Shown in pieces: positions 32,845 to 32,920 of a DNA stretch of 32,920 bases; the first letter of the stretch is position 1, and the number at the start of each line of letters is the position of its first letter. The notes below the pieces were generated by a model. It ran no database searches. It was not told the DNA's origin and worked only from the letters and a program-made list of their open reading frames with translations. The translations under genes and the position numbers were made by a program. The DNA comes from Methanocalculus sp. (lineage in GTDB: Archaea > Halobacteriota > Methanomicrobia > Methanomicrobiales > Methanocorpusculaceae): the NCBI GenBank assembly GCA_013329165.1, contig DUKV01000018.1:1-32920 (forward strand). Reading direction: 5' to 3'.

Positions 32845-32920
32845 TCACCCTATCCTCCCCTGCACCCTCCCCCCGACCACAAGATATGCCCCTGCCCGTT
32901 TCATCACAACTCCTGCTTCC
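32845..32920 (-). CDS. Possible 3' end of a gene entering from the right
   Basis: On the minus strand a frame open from the window edge reads EAGVVMKRAGAYLVVGGRVQ and stops at TGA (32845-32847). Its codons (CGG, GGG, GCA) are like those of nearby genes. The stretch is very G-rich on this strand and only 24 codons long, so chance is possible and no family can be named. Confidence 0.2.
   Translation of the reverse strand, partial: EAGVVMKRAGAYLVVGGRVQGRIG

Noticed and set aside
32822..32920. Plus-strand open frame from ATG at 32822 to the window edge
   Set aside because: The stretch is a pyrimidine-rich tract giving a Pro/Ser/Thr-rich product with no ribosome-binding sequence; the minus strand looks slightly more gene-like.

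Overview
The window looks like a chromosomal segment of a methanogenic archaeon, most probably of the order Methanomicrobiales. The reasons are a bacterial-type grpE-dnaK-dnaJ operon beside archaeal-type promoters (TATA boxes about 26 nt before the transcript start, several apparently leaderless genes), a citramalate synthase of the methanogen CimA type, an archaeal THUMP-type tRNA guanine-N2 methyltransferase, a DUF4013 membrane protein, and a decayed gene of the coenzyme F390 synthetase/phenylacetate-CoA ligase family. Genus and species cannot be decided from the sequence. No rRNA, tRNA, CRISPR array or insertion sequence was seen.

Layout. 199-6058 (minus strand): an unrecognised protein that may have a degenerate nuclease fold, a tRNA methyltransferase, and the chaperone operon grpE-dnaK-dnaJ read from a strong TATA box with GGTAAA repeats next to it. 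6399-8816 (plus): purH and a DUF4013 membrane protein. 8961-12617 (plus): a branched-chain amino acid operon cimA-ilvB-ilvN with overlapping genes. 12811-14441 (plus): a 35-residue one-helix protein translationally coupled to a sodium:solute symporter. 14531-16408 (plus): an orphan membrane histidine kinase. 16409-16777: a gap between convergent genes holding two strong secondary structures, one of them a perfect four-way-junction fold. 16778-18202 (minus): an aldehyde dehydrogenase, divergent from 18295-20387 (plus), an ACT-ACT-metallo-beta-lactamase fusion and two small membrane proteins. 20389-23454 (minus): an acyl-CoA synthetase and, upstream of it, a multiply frameshifted F390-synthetase-like pseudogene. 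23542-27957 (plus): mutS-mutL. 28006-30991 (plus): a three-gene sugar/glycan cassette (flavoprotein, GT4, GT2). 31052-32711 (minus): an XRE-ImmA/IrrE regulator with a DUF4411 PIN-like protein, resembling a toxin-antitoxin module, with a 14-bp palindrome at its promoter. The right edge may hold the end of another minus-strand gene.

How the genes work together. Most are housekeeping: protein folding, purine synthesis, branched-chain amino acid synthesis and mismatch repair. MutL carries the endonuclease-type C-terminal motifs expected where no MutH exists. The accessory parts are the glycan cassette, the toxin-antitoxin-like pair, the pseudogene and the structured non-coding locus near 16.5-16.7 kb. 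That locus and the ACT-MBL fusion are the least explained items. All function calls rest on reading motifs in the sequence; no database search was possible.
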